Program-made: the position numbers and the translations under genes | The notes under the pieces: generated by a model | Seen by the model: only the letters and a program-made list of their open reading frames with translations | What the model was told of the DNA's origin: nothing | Database searches by the model: none | Part shown: piece by piece, positions 50,704 through 61,300 of the stretch | Position numbering within the stretch: the first letter of the stretch is position 1 | Layout: every line of letters begins with the position of its first letter | Source of the DNA: Croceimicrobium sp963974215 | GTDB lineage: Bacteria; Bacteroidota; Bacteroidia; Flavobacteriales; Schleiferiaceae | Reading direction: 5' to 3' | Length of the DNA stretch: 64,000 nucleotides | NCBI GenBank assembly: GCA_963974215.1 | Contig: CAXBBL010000008.1 | Location: 62,001 to 126,000 of the forward strand

Positions 50704-52630
50704 CACGGCCAGCCTCACTTTCGTTAGATTCGATAGGTCTGGCCTCCCCATAGCCATGCCACATGAGGCGATTACTGCTCATGCCTAAGCTAAGGGCAAA
50801 GTCGTAAACCGCCTTGGCTCTTTGCTTCGATAAAAGCTCATTACTAGCAGCATCACCAACATTATCGGTATGCCCTTGAATGTCCGCTTTTACACTATTA
50901 TTATCTTCCATAAAAGCTACAAACTCTTCAATAATTGCTTTGGAAGCTAGGTCTAAGGTTGCCGAATTGCTACCAAAGTTGATGTCATTTAAAGTATATT
51001 CTCGACCGACTTCTAGCTTATTTAGCTCCAAAGATGCATCAACAATAGGATCTTTTAAACGCGTTTCCGCACTAATATAGCGCGAACTAAACGCGGCGCC
51101 CTTCTTCTCTACTTTAACAATAAAATCGTTCGCCTCCTTACTGGATAATACTCGGGCAAAGTTACCCGTCTCTTGATCGACATTAATTCGCGTGATTTCT
51201 TTGGTCTGCAAGTTTTTGATTTCAACTTTGGCCGAATCTAGACCATCTTCTGATTTTAAGTTTCCTGCTAAAAGAAATACCTCTTCAGGACGAGCTTCTT
51301 CGGGTAAGTCAAATTGGTACAAATCCCAACCCGTGTTTGCCCGAATGGTATTGGAAGAAAAATAGCCCGTTTTGCCATCCATACTAACAAACAAGCCCAA
51401 ATCATCTTCCTTGCTGTTTATGGGGTAACCAATATTTTTAGAAGGATACCATAGACTGTCATCCTTGGCCTGCACGTAAAAAATATCAAAGCCTCCTAAA
51501 CCTGGGTGTCCGTTACTGGTGAAGTACAGAGTTTTACTATCACTGTGAATAAAAGGACTTTTCTCATCGCGGCTGGTATTAATTTCTTTCGGTAAAGCCA
51601 CGGGAGACGACCAGCCTCCATCTGCCAATCTGCGACAGCGATAAATGTCTAAGCCACCTTGACCCTCTTTGCGATTACTGGTGAAATATAAATAATCAGC
51701 ATTAGCGGTAACTGATGCTTGAGACTCCCAACTATCGCGACGATTAATGTGATCACCTACGCTTTTTGGAGTAGTCCAGTAACCATAATTGTCGAGCTCT
51801 GTATAGTAGATATCACAGTTTTTATAACCATCTAAATCTTCACAAACGGTAAAATACAGTTCCGTGTTATCGGCGGTAATACTAGGGCCTCCTTCATTAT
51901 AACTGGTATTAAAGGGGCTAGGCATCGGTGCACCCATTTCAAACTCGCCGTTTTCTTGCATTTGTGACTTGCAAAACTCTTCAACTAAGCGAGCTGTGGC
52001 GGCTGGGCCATCCTTGCGGTTAACCTTTCTACTTCTGCGCGTAAAGAACATAGTTCTTTGATCGGGAGAAATAGTGGCTAAATATTCATCGGCTTGAGTG
52101 CTTATTCTTTGTACCGGGCGTGGATTAAAGCTAATGGGATTAGACATTAAGTCTCGGTTCAGTTTTGCATCAGCCAAAGCTGTTTTTGCTTCCTTATCGA
52201 AACCAAAATCGCGCTCTGGATTGGCCAAAAACTTATCTATGTAAGTGATTGCTTTTTCAAATTCTCCCGACTCCAAATAAATAACGCCTAACAAATAAGG
52301 AATTTCAGGCTTATAATTAGGACACTCACCCAGCAGTTTTTCCCATAAAAACTTTGCCTTATTAATTTCTCCCTTGCGGAGATTAAGCTCTCCTAGTAAG
52401 TATAGGGCCGGTGCATAGGTAGCATCTAGTCGAAGGCATTTTTCTAGGTAGCGCTCCACTTCGCGGTAGTTTTTCACTTTCCATGCTTTCAAAGCTTTGG
52501 GAATTTGACTCGAAACCACTTCCTCTACCTCTTGCTCGCATTCGCCTAATTCAGGCTGTGCCAATACGGAAGAACTAAAAATTAATAGAAAAACAATTAT
52601 AAAATTAAACTTGGGCTTTCGCTCGCGCAT
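50663..52630 (-). CDS. Second PorE-like OmpA family protein
   Basis: This 655-residue protein has a signal peptide (FNFIIVFLLIFSSSVLAQ), TPR repeats (about 40-150), PD40 propeller repeats (EYLATISPDQRTMFFTRRSR, GPSITADNTELYFTVCED, ESQASVTANADYLYFTSNRK), a beta-sandwich (ARPEEVFLLAGNLKSEDGLD) and an OmpA domain (DIQGHTDNVGDAASNELLSK). The domain order equals that of the protein at 36804-38696 and of PorE. I chose the ATG at 52630; a TTG lies 6 bp earlier. The start overlaps the 3' end of the AsmA gene by 26 nt, so both may be in one operon. Confidence 0.88.
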   Translation of the reverse strand: MRERKPKFNFIIVFLLIFSSSVLAQPELGECEQEVEEVVSSQIPKALKAWKVKNYREVERYLEKCLRLDATYAPALYLLGELNLRKGEINKAKFLWEKLLGECPNYKPEIPYLLGVIYLESGEFEKAITYIDKFLANPERDFGFDKEAKTALADAKLNRDLMSNPISFNPRPVQRISTQADEYLATISPDQRTMFFTRRSRKVNRKDGPAATARLVEEFCKSQMQENGEFEMGAPMPSPFNTSYNEGGPSITADNTELYFTVCEDLDGYKNCDIYYTELDNYGYWTTPKSVGDHINRRDSWESQASVTANADYLYFTSNRKEGQGGLDIYRCRRLADGGWSSPVALPKEINTSRDEKSPFIHSDSKTLYFTSNGHPGLGGFDIFYVQAKDDSLWYPSKNIGYPINSKEDDLGLFVSMDGKTGYFSSNTIRANTGWDLYQFDLPEEARPEEVFLLAGNLKSEDGLDSAKVEIKNLQTKEITRINVDQETGNFARVLSSKEANDFIVKVEKKGAAFSSRYISAETRLKDPIVDASLELNKLEVGREYTLNDINFGSNSATLDLASKAIIEEFVAFMEDNNSVKADIQGHTDNVGDAASNELLSKQRAKAVYDFALSLGMSSNRLMWHGYGEARPIESNESEAGRAKNRRTVFVLTAH

Positions 52631-55409
52631 CTTCAACTAGTTTTACTTTCTTCTTTTTTGCTTCATCAATTAGCTTATCGCCTTGCTCTTTAGCCTTCTG
52701 TTCTAAAAGCTGAGCTTTACTGTTTGCTTCAGACCTTGCTTTTTCGGCTAGAGGTTTGGCAGCGGCTTTTTTGAGGGGATTACTGCCCGCCTCAGAAAGG
52801 ATTTTCTGTGCAGTCTTTTCACCTTCCTCCCTAAGGTTTTGAGCTTGTTTTGCCGCCTCATCCTTCAATTTTTTCGCTTGTGCTTCCGCTTCCGCTATCA
52901 ACTTATCGCCTTGCATTTCCGCTGCTTTCACTAATTCTTCGAGCTTATTATTGACTGTCTCCTTAGCCTCCGTTTTTAGGTCTTGTACTTTTTCATTCAG
53001 GGCGTTTTTCAGATCATTCATAATCTGATTTCCCATGTCACCGAAACTAGGGCGAACGGAGGGATCACTTAGGGTTCCACCAATTTTAACTTTTAAAGGG
53101 ATGGTAGTAATACTTGAGCCAAACTTACTTAGGAGGCTCGCTGCCTTAACATCCGAGGCAGGGATATTCATGTCTAAGTTAAAATCAAGACTCTGATCTA
53201 AACCACTGCTACCACCGGCTACCACCTTGTACTTTCCAATATTAAAGTCAAAAGGTTTTACTTCCAATCTACCGTTTTCGATAGTAAAGCTTAGTGCCAC
53301 CGGACCAATATCTAAAGTATTATATTTTGGGTTATTTAGGAAAGTAGCAATTTGCCCGAAGGTTTTACCCGTGGTTGTTAAGGCACTGGTATTTAAGCTT
53401 CCTGCCGCATTAGCAGTCGCCAAATCTGGACTCATATCTTCTAATAGCTTAGAAGTCCAAGAAAAGCTTGTGCTGTAAGTACCCACGGTATTTTTCATAA
53501 TGGGCACCATTTCCTGAATGACAGTAAGCTTTTTAAAGCTTTCTTGGAAAGAAAAATTCTTAATGGCAAAATCAAAATTTACTGCTGGCTCTAATGGCTT
53601 AGAGTCGTAGGACCCACTCATTGCGAGTTGGCCTTCCAGCATGTTCATGGTGAAATCTTTCAGCTGGGCTTTTCCTTGATTAAGGGCTAAATCTCCTTTT
53701 GCTTGGGTGATAATAATATCATCATAAATCAAAGAGTCTATTTGGGCGAAAAGATCGAAATTAATATTCTCTGGTAGACGAATAAGCTCTAAAGCAGCCG
53801 TATCAGAGCTAGTTGTTTCTTCACCTGCTGTAGATGACGCTTCACCGGTAAAATCGTTTACATTTAAATAGTGACTGATAAATCTAAGGTTGCCACTTAA
53901 TAGGGAGTCACTTAAGGCATAGGCCATTATATTATCTAAATCACCATTTAAAGTCATGTCAGATTTACCAATTAATATCTTGGTATCACTCAATTGCGCT
54001 GAGCGCGGATTTAAGCTAAGCGAGCCAAAAGGTATACTAATTGGGAAGGAAAGACTATCACCAGAAGCTTGGAAATTATTTAACTCCATCTGCCCTTGAG
54101 CGATAAGTTTATCGTATTGCTCATTTTCGATATAAGACATTTTACCCGCCGTTTGTAGATCGGCTTTTAACATACCACTAAGGTTATAACCTTCTAATGG
54201 AATGGCCTTTTCTACCGCAGCTAAATCAAAATTAGAGTTTAGTCCAAACTGATAGGTTGGGTCGGACATTGGTGTGCTTAAGGCCGCATTAGCACGGAAT
54301 GTATTTTCTAAGATACTAGCTGAGAACATGGGAACATTCAACTTTGTATCGTCAAGGTCACCTGAAGCATTTATTAAACTCATATCCATATTAATATCCT
54401 CTACGCCAGCAGGTAAATCGGGATATCGAAAAGAGGCATCACGTAAGTTGAGAGCAAAATTAAAAGTAGGATACGTCTCCTTCATTCCATCGTAAACTCC
54501 TTTCATGGAACCTTCCAATTTAAAGTCACCTTGTGTTTTTACGCTTTCAAAATCTTGATAAAAGATAGCTGGAATAAGGGAAAGGAGTTGTTTGAAATTA
54601 GCATCGGGCGCCAAGAAATTCAAGTCCATATCCACTGTTTCCTCTGGCATGGCCAACCAACCGTTAAATTGAAGCAAAAGATCATTGGCTTTTATATAGT
54701 TCTCTCCAAATGAAAATTTAAACTCCTCTTGATTGAGGCTCATATTGAAATCCGATTCTAATTGTAACCTATCTGCGTAAGCAATATCCTCTAATTTAAA
54801 GAGGAAGGATTCAACGGTAGTATGTGTATTGAGGTTTACAATATTAGAAGTAAAATCGCCGCTGCCTTGGTGGTTAAGATTTACAATCTTGGTGTACATC
54901 TCCCCTTCTAGGTCATTGTAAACTAGATTGAAATTCGATAATGAATAAGACTGTAAGGCAATCTTAAAACTGGTCGATTCTCCCGCAGCAGCGGTATCGG
55001 CAGTTGCTTCAGATTCCTTGGTGATATCGAAATTGGCCTTGCCAAATTTAGTAATCAGCAAGTTTAGTTGGACATCTTTTAAAGCTATTTCTTCTATTTG
55101 AAATTGCTCGCCCGAAATCACACTCATGAAATCTATAGCAATATCTAGATCACCGATTTCTACCAATCTTATGGAGTCAAATTCAGCAATGCCATCAATA
55201 CTGAACCCTTCTAAACTTAGACCAAAATAGGGAAAGCTCGATAAGAGGGAAAGCTCAGCATCTTTGAAATCAACACGGGCATTTACTTGCTTATTGATTT
55301 CTAATTTAAGCTTATCAATTAAGCTATCTTTAAAAACTAAAGGCAAAACAATAGCGGCCCCGAGTATTATTATCGCAAGAAAGAAGAAAAACTTAATTAT
55401 GCGTTTCAT
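52605..55409 (-). CDS. AsmA-family protein with coiled-coil C-terminal tail
   Basis: This 934-residue protein has one N-terminal membrane anchor (IIKFFFFLAIIILGAAIVLP) and a long AsmA/TamB-like body, with SLLSSFPYFGLSLEGFSIDG near the start and repeated beta strands predicted to form a lipid-transfer groove. The last 140 residues change to a charged Ala/Glu/Lys helix (ELVKAAEMQGDKLIAEAEAQ and similar heptads) that should be an extended coiled coil. AsmA-like proteins move phospholipids or affect outer-membrane assembly. The coiled-coil tail is unusual for the family. The overlap with the PorE-like gene links the two functionally, by inference. Confidence 0.82.
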   Translation of the reverse strand: MKRIIKFFFFLAIIILGAAIVLPLVFKDSLIDKLKLEINKQVNARVDFKDAELSLLSSFPYFGLSLEGFSIDGIAEFDSIRLVEIGDLDIAIDFMSVISGEQFQIEEIALKDVQLNLLITKFGKANFDITKESEATADTAAAGESTSFKIALQSYSLSNFNLVYNDLEGEMYTKIVNLNHQGSGDFTSNIVNLNTHTTVESFLFKLEDIAYADRLQLESDFNMSLNQEEFKFSFGENYIKANDLLLQFNGWLAMPEETVDMDLNFLAPDANFKQLLSLIPAIFYQDFESVKTQGDFKLEGSMKGVYDGMKETYPTFNFALNLRDASFRYPDLPAGVEDINMDMSLINASGDLDDTKLNVPMFSASILENTFRANAALSTPMSDPTYQFGLNSNFDLAAVEKAIPLEGYNLSGMLKADLQTAGKMSYIENEQYDKLIAQGQMELNNFQASGDSLSFPISIPFGSLSLNPRSAQLSDTKILIGKSDMTLNGDLDNIMAYALSDSLLSGNLRFISHYLNVNDFTGEASSTAGEETTSSDTAALELIRLPENINFDLFAQIDSLIYDDIIITQAKGDLALNQGKAQLKDFTMNMLEGQLAMSGSYDSKPLEPAVNFDFAIKNFSFQESFKKLTVIQEMVPIMKNTVGTYSTSFSWTSKLLEDMSPDLATANAAGSLNTSALTTTGKTFGQIATFLNNPKYNTLDIGPVALSFTIENGRLEVKPFDFNIGKYKVVAGGSSGLDQSLDFNLDMNIPASDVKAASLLSKFGSSITTIPLKVKIGGTLSDPSVRPSFGDMGNQIMNDLKNALNEKVQDLKTEAKETVNNKLEELVKAAEMQGDKLIAEAEAQAKKLKDEAAKQAQNLREEGEKTAQKILSEAGSNPLKKAAAKPLAEKARSEANSKAQLLEQKAKEQGDKLIDEAKKKKVKLVEDARAKAQV

Positions 55410-55418
55410 AGTATTTTT

Positions 55419-56867
55419 TTAGTTGTTAACGTCTGGTTCAAAAGTATCGTCTGTACTTTGTTTAGGAGGGAAATACAAAAGGTTTTCACCCTTAGCTATA
55501 ACGGAAGAGACCGTTGCATCGCCTGTTACATTAACCACAGTGCGACACATGTCTAGAATTCTATCTACGGGAAGTATAATTGCTATCCAAAGTGGATTTA
55601 ATTCTACTGATTGCAGCACAATAATTAGCATAACTAATCCTGCACTGGGAACAGCAGCAGAACCAATGGAGGCCAAGGCAGCGGTGAGAACAATAGTAAG
55701 TTGCTGACCCAAACTTAAATCAACATAATGTAATTGCGCCAGAAAAACAACCGCAACGGCTTGATACAAGGAGGTACCATCCATATTTACCGTTGCCCCG
55801 ATCGGTAAAACAAAGCTTGTTACTTTAGAGTCCACGCCCAAATTATCTTCTACACATTCCATGGTGACAGGTAAAGTTGCCGCCGAAGAACTGGTAGAAA
55901 AAGCTAAAGTTTGGGCCGGGCTCATTGCCTTGAAGAAGCTTTTATATGGAATGACTTTTACAAATAGCTTTAATATTAACGGGTAAAAAAGAGTAACCAT
56001 AATGGCAAGACCAAGAAATACGGTTAGTGAGTACCAAGAAAGACCTTTGAAAATTTCCAGAACCTTTGAGATATCATCACCCGCCATTTGACTGACCGTT
56101 CCTGCGAGCAAGGCAAAAACAAAAAATGGGGCTGCTTGCATAATTAGGTCTACCATTTTTAAAAGGACCTCCATCAGTCCATCTACTACTTTTTTCACGG
56201 GCTCTCCCTTACTTTGGGGAATGAATATTAGAGCGATTCCGAAAAAGAGCGCAAAGAAAATAACCTGCAGCATACTACCATTATTCCCAAGAGCGGAGAA
56301 AATATTGGAAGGAACCAGTTTCACAAAGAAATCGAGTGGACCAGCGCTTTTCGTATCCTCGGCAATTTGCATTTTCTCCATAACACTGATCTCGGCTACT
56401 TGCGACTGAGAGTTACTTTTGGCTCTTTCCACCGCTTCTGTATAAGTGGGATCTAAGAGAAAACTCTTGCCATCTTTAGGCGAGATATTATTCTCAGCAG
56501 CCCAAAGCTCGTAGGAGATGCGATTGTCGATCCGGGTCTCTTCATCAATGAGTTTTCCGGGAGCGATAAGGTTTACTAAAACCAATCCGATAGCAATGGC
56601 CAGGAAGGTTGTGAGAAAGTAAAAAGCCAAGGTTTTAATTCCTAGTCGACCTAAATTGGAAGGATCACCTAGACCGGCAACTCCACTAATAATGCTAAAT
56701 AGTACAAGTGGAACGGCAATAAGTTTCAATAGGTTTATGAAAATCTCTCCGAAAGGGGCTATCCAGTTTAATGTGAAAGTGGACCATGCCATGTGGGAAC
56801 TTAACAAGGCCCATGCGAGGCCTAAAATTAATCCAATTAATATCTTCCAATGGAGAGCTATCTTCAT
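55419..56867 (-). CDS. Dicarboxylate/amino acid:cation symporter (DAACS family)
   Basis: This 482-residue membrane protein belongs to the glutamate/aspartate/dicarboxylate transporter family. The Ser-rich re-entrant loop (AFSTSSSAATLPVTMECVED), the sodium and substrate motif FVLPIGATVNMDGTSLYQAV, and ILPVDRILDMCRTVVNVTGD are clear. About eight helices are expected. An insert of some 60 residues near 130 (RIDNRISYELWAAENNISPK) is longer than in GltP and may form a periplasmic loop. The substrate among glutamate, aspartate and C4-dicarboxylates is not fixed. It lies 5 bp downstream of aroC. Confidence 0.92.
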   Translation of the reverse strand: MKIALHWKILIGLILGLAWALLSSHMAWSTFTLNWIAPFGEIFINLLKLIAVPLVLFSIISGVAGLGDPSNLGRLGIKTLAFYFLTTFLAIAIGLVLVNLIAPGKLIDEETRIDNRISYELWAAENNISPKDGKSFLLDPTYTEAVERAKSNSQSQVAEISVMEKMQIAEDTKSAGPLDFFVKLVPSNIFSALGNNGSMLQVIFFALFFGIALIFIPQSKGEPVKKVVDGLMEVLLKMVDLIMQAAPFFVFALLAGTVSQMAGDDISKVLEIFKGLSWYSLTVFLGLAIMVTLFYPLILKLFVKVIPYKSFFKAMSPAQTLAFSTSSSAATLPVTMECVEDNLGVDSKVTSFVLPIGATVNMDGTSLYQAVAVVFLAQLHYVDLSLGQQLTIVLTAALASIGSAAVPSAGLVMLIIVLQSVELNPLWIAIILPVDRILDMCRTVVNVTGDATVSSVIAKGENLLYFPPKQSTDDTFEPDVNN

Positions 56868-56872
56868 AAATT

Positions 56873-57937
56873 TTAATATTTATTTGTTTTTGAAAGGAGG
56901 TAGAAATCAGCCAGAACCAATGCAGCCATGGCTTCTACAATAGGCACGGCACGCGGAACAACACATGGATCATGGCGACCTTTGCCACTTATAGTTACAG
57001 TTTTACCAGCGTCATTTAACCCTTGTTGATCTTGCATTATTGTCGCAACTGGCTTAAAAGCTACCCGAAAGAAGATGTCTTCTCCATTGGAAATTCCGCC
57101 CAGTAAGCCGCCTGCATTATTGGACAGTATATTACCCGAGGCATCATAAGTATCATTATGCTCTGAACCTTTCATACGCGCAGCGGCAAAACCAGAACCA
57201 TGTTCAAAACCCTTTACGGCATTAATACTGAGCATGGCTTGCCCCAAACGAGCATGAAGTTTATCGAATACCGGTTCTCCCCAACCAGGTGGAACGCCAG
57301 TGATGCGGCAAGATACTATTCCACCCAAACTATCACCAGCTTTACGTGCGGCCAAAATTGCCTCTTCAAAACGGTGGGCACTATCTGGGTCGGGACAGCG
57401 CGTATTGGAATCATCAATCTTTGACAAGTCGAGCTCGCGGTAGCTTTTATTTATATCCTCTAATCCCACCGCCGAAACATAGGCTTTAATATCCACCTTC
57501 GGCATTAGTTGGGCCGCAATGGCACCAGCGGCAACTCTTACTGCAGTTTCACGAGCAGAGGATCTGCCCCCACCTCGGTAATCGCGGTGACCATATTTTT
57601 GTTGGTAAACCTGGTCGGCATGACCTGGACGGAAATTGTGTTCTAGATGCGAATAGTCTTTGCTTTTTGCATCTTCATTTGCAATATTAAAAGCCAAAGG
57701 AGTACCGATAGTTTTACCTTCGAATAGACCCGAAAGAATTTTAACCTCATCGCTTTCCTTTCTTTGGGTCGAAATACGAGATTGCCCAGGTCGACGACGT
57801 GCCATAGCATTAGAAATAGTGCTAAGGTCTATCTTCAAACCTGCGGGTAGTCCTTCCAGAATTCCACCAATAGCTTCGCCGTGAGACTCACCAAAAGTGC
57901 TTAGTTTAAGTAAGGTTCCAAAGCTATTTCCCGCCAT
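56873..57937 (-). CDS. aroC: Chorismate synthase
   Basis: This 354-residue FMN-dependent enzyme forms chorismate from EPSP, the last shikimate step. Signatures are FGESHGEAIGGILEGLPAG, RPGHADQVYQQKYGHRDYRG with the following GGRSSARETA, and the C-terminal GKGRHDPCVVPRAVPIVEAM. The length is typical. It is the first gene before the DAACS transporter. Confidence 0.97.
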   Translation of the reverse strand: MAGNSFGTLLKLSTFGESHGEAIGGILEGLPAGLKIDLSTISNAMARRRPGQSRISTQRKESDEVKILSGLFEGKTIGTPLAFNIANEDAKSKDYSHLEHNFRPGHADQVYQQKYGHRDYRGGGRSSARETAVRVAAGAIAAQLMPKVDIKAYVSAVGLEDINKSYRELDLSKIDDSNTRCPDPDSAHRFEEAILAARKAGDSLGGIVSCRITGVPPGWGEPVFDKLHARLGQAMLSINAVKGFEHGSGFAAARMKGSEHNDTYDASGNILSNNAGGLLGGISNGEDIFFRVAFKPVATIMQDQQGLNDAGKTVTISGKGRHDPCVVPRAVPIVEAMAALVLADFYLLSKTNKY

Positions 57938-58129
57938 ATCACAAAGAAAGCAAATCCTTTCTTTAAAAGCGATTGATAAGCTTGGATATCCTTAAAAAAT
58001 CTTAAAGCCTAAATACCACTTAAGCTTAGTTATCGGACCCTTTATAAACAAAGGGGTCTGGGAGGAATCAAGGAAATATTAGCGAGCCTGAATTTAACAA
58101 GAAACTCCGCTTATTCTATTAGTCTAAAA

Positions 58130-58321
58130 TTATTCATCGTTACCGTCTTTGCCCTTAAGTATAGATTTACGCGCTCCATAAGCTGCTCCCGCAGCAACCA
58201 TGAGAACAAGCCCAGGTAAGGGTGTTCCATTTACTGATTCTGGTGGTGCCGGTTGAGCATTAAGCAAACCTGAGCTAAAGACTAAGACGAAAAGAATAAT
58301 AAAACGATTGAGATAATACAT
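58130..58321 (-). CDS. Small protein with PID-CTERM-like sorting domain
   Basis: This 63-residue protein has a signal peptide (FIILFVLVFSSGLLNAQ), a Pro-rich linker (PAPPESVNGTPLPG), a hydrophobic segment (LVLMVAAGAAYGARK) and a charged tail (KGKDGNDE). This plan resembles the PID-CTERM sorting signal seen in small Bacteroidota proteins, with the usual PID changed to TPLP. The hydrophobic stretch and AAYG(A/I)xK end fit well. It lies 17 bp downstream of the giant T9SS protein gene and may be co-transcribed. Confidence 0.65.
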   Translation of the reverse strand: MYYLNRFIILFVLVFSSGLLNAQPAPPESVNGTPLPGLVLMVAAGAAYGARKSILKGKDGNDE

Positions 58322-58338
58322 AGTTGAAGGTTTTAGTT

Positions 58339-61300
58339 TTATGATTTACGTAAGAAGATTTTCAAGGTTTTTAGGTTCCCGTCGTGGGAACTAATTTTTA
58401 GAATAAAAATGCCTTCTTGGTTGTTGGAGCGTGTAAAGACATATTTCTTTTGACTAGATCCCAATGGCCAACTTTCTATGAGCTGAGCCTTCAGGTTGAG
58501 AAGCTGCAGTTCATTAAAGGAATGATCTAAATCTGAGAGATCAATTTCAAGTTGACCCTTTTGATTCTGATAGGCGAAAAAAGTCCCATATTCATTAGGA
58601 TTAATGCCAATGTATGACTCCTCTTCTTTGGTGAGCTTAAGATAAAAACGTGTTGTATCGATACCCGTTTGGTTGATGACAAAAGAATAAGCTTGGCTTT
58701 TTAGGTCTCTTTCGAACGCTGTGAGACTGTCTATTAAGGTTACTGACAAGTGACTTTCCAACCAAGCAGTCGAATCGAGAATAATGCTATAATTCCCGGT
58801 ATGCCATGCATCCACCCCCAGAGGGATAATTAATTCCCCCTCGAACTTTGAATTTACAGCTTGAATACTGAGCTCTTTTTGATTGGCGATACTGTAAAAT
58901 GACTGGTTTTGATTCGCCTTATAAATTGGAGCATCAACACTCTCCTCAAACAGTTGAGTGGCGCTAGAGTCTAATGCAACCAAGCAAAGACTCTCTGCTT
59001 GATTCGAACGCAATCTCAAAGGCAGTTTTTGATTTGCCGACTTGTTTTTATAAAAAGGATGATTGCTGCTCGGTGGCGCAATGCGCATGCTGTTTTTAAA
59101 AATAAAAGTATGCTGACTATTAGAGGCAATATTCTGTCCTGCACGAATAATAAAACCCTGCATACTCGGGATAATGTTGGATGGGGATGCCTTTTTACTA
59201 TTTCCAACAGGAACAGCGCCTTGATTATTCCAAACTGCGAAAGCTGAATTTCCCTTGTCATCTGGACTGGCATCCCAAAACCAAATGGAGCCATTGATAT
59301 TATTGTTTTCTACTAGAAATAAGTCGAAATCGATAGGCGACGGATATGGGTTCCCTAAAAAGATAAAGTCTCCAGGATTTAAACTATCCATCTGAAGGGT
59401 AATCGTACCGTTATTTAAGGTATCACCTTGAAAAACAACGGAATCATTAAAGTTTTTCAATTGGGGATTTAGCGGCAGATTTGGGGTTACAGCATAGGCC
59501 CAACCCGCTTTCATCTTGCCATTGATATAGCTTCTATAACCCGAATTTTGTCCACCCGCTTGGTAATAATAACGATCCAGCGGATTACTGTTGGCAAAGC
59601 TGCTTTCGATATGAGCATCGGCAATGGGTGATGCCCAGAATTTAAATCGGTCCGTGGCGGTTGCTTGATAAGTTCGCTTAATGCGATAGGAGCCCACACC
59701 AGAATTAACATTTATTGAAGCCGAATCATTTTGTAGAATACTTGCCTTTTCACTGAGCGTAATTTCGCCGTTATTAACAATGCTATCTTCTACCCTAAGC
59801 GCTGCTCCATTATTGATGTCCAATTTAGCCTGATGTAATACTTGGAGATTTGAACATGAGACATCGGCATTTATCGTGGCTTGGCCAGATTGAATCACCA
59901 CAGTATTTTGAACTGTGCTAATGCCTTGTGGGTTCTGGGGTAACCAAATACTACCATTAAAGGTAAAGTCACCCGTGGCTAATCCCGATTGATGTTCACC
60001 TAATCGGGCGCTAGAACCAATTGAAGCAGTATCGACAGCAGTATTAGAAACTTCCACCCACTCTCCCGTTCCGTTTAAAATCGCGACATTTCGTTGTGGA
60101 TTTAAAACCCAAGCTTTGCGATAGAAGGAAGTGTTTTCTCCCCAATTACCCTGACCATAAATGCAATCAATGCGATTTTCCCACTCAGCTGAATTTGAGC
60201 AAATTGCCAATGCATCATCGCCATTAAAAGCGAGTGCACCTCCTGATGTTCCACTAGCATAAAGTGGATTACTAGCGCTGGAATGCTGCATGAGCATTGA
60301 ATTACCTGCCGCCAAAACACCACTTAATTGATTGCTAGAACTTGCGGAGGCAATAGGCTGAGAGGTGTTAGACCAACGGCCTAAATAAAAACTGCTTAGA
60401 TCAATTGCGGTATCGCCTACATTACTTATCTCAACCCACTTATCGTTAGATTGGCCTTCATAGTATTGCGAAATAATAAGGGCAGGGCTATTGGCTAGAA
60501 GAAAATCGAAACTCTCACCACTACTCCACTTATTACCGGAACGCGTAAAAACCTTTAGATAATAATGTTGCCCTGCGTCTAGGCTGCCTAAGATTAGCGA
60601 ATTTGATGTGCCCGCATAAACTGCTCGAGCCCCTGAACTTAAAGTTGAATTGGTGCTATCGAGATATGAATTACTATTAACGATAAACTGCCCATAAATC
60701 GAATCATTGAAAGCTTGATTATGGATGAAAACCACAACCTCATCGAAACATGATGGCAGTGTCCAGGCTATATTTAAAGACGTTCCTTGTACTTGGTAAC
60801 TTAAAGCATCAACATTTTGAGCTTGAAGTTCCGTTATTACAATTGAGGCACTAGCCGCTGCGTCTCCGCTAATTTCAACGCTTCGATCGAATTTAAAGTT
60901 TGAGCTATCCATTTTAACCAGCCTAAAACTATTACCAATTTGCGCGGAACAGTTTAAATCTACGCTTATAAAAAAGTGGTTTTGCCTGTTCTTAATTAAG
61001 GACTGATTTATTGCAGTAAACTCAATTCCACCGTTCGTATCTATATAATTACAAACACTAATCAATTGATCATCAATACTGTTGAAAGTATTATCACTGG
61101 AAGACCACAATTTAAAGAAGGTAATGTCTGTTGTCTGAAAACTGCCTTGCAAAAAGGCATTTAGGCTTAATAAGCTAGAAGGTTTAAACTGACTGTTAAT
61201 TTGAAAGGCGTGAATGGCATGATTAGAACTACCTTGCTTTAGGCTATCAAGGTTTGCGGTATAATTAAAATGGCTGATTAGAACTTGAGGCTTAAGGGTT

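Noticed and set aside
58034..58063. Hairpin GGACCCTTT...AAAGGGGTC between aroC and the small CTERM-like gene
   Set aside because: It has a fair stem but no T-run on either strand, so I do not call a terminator.
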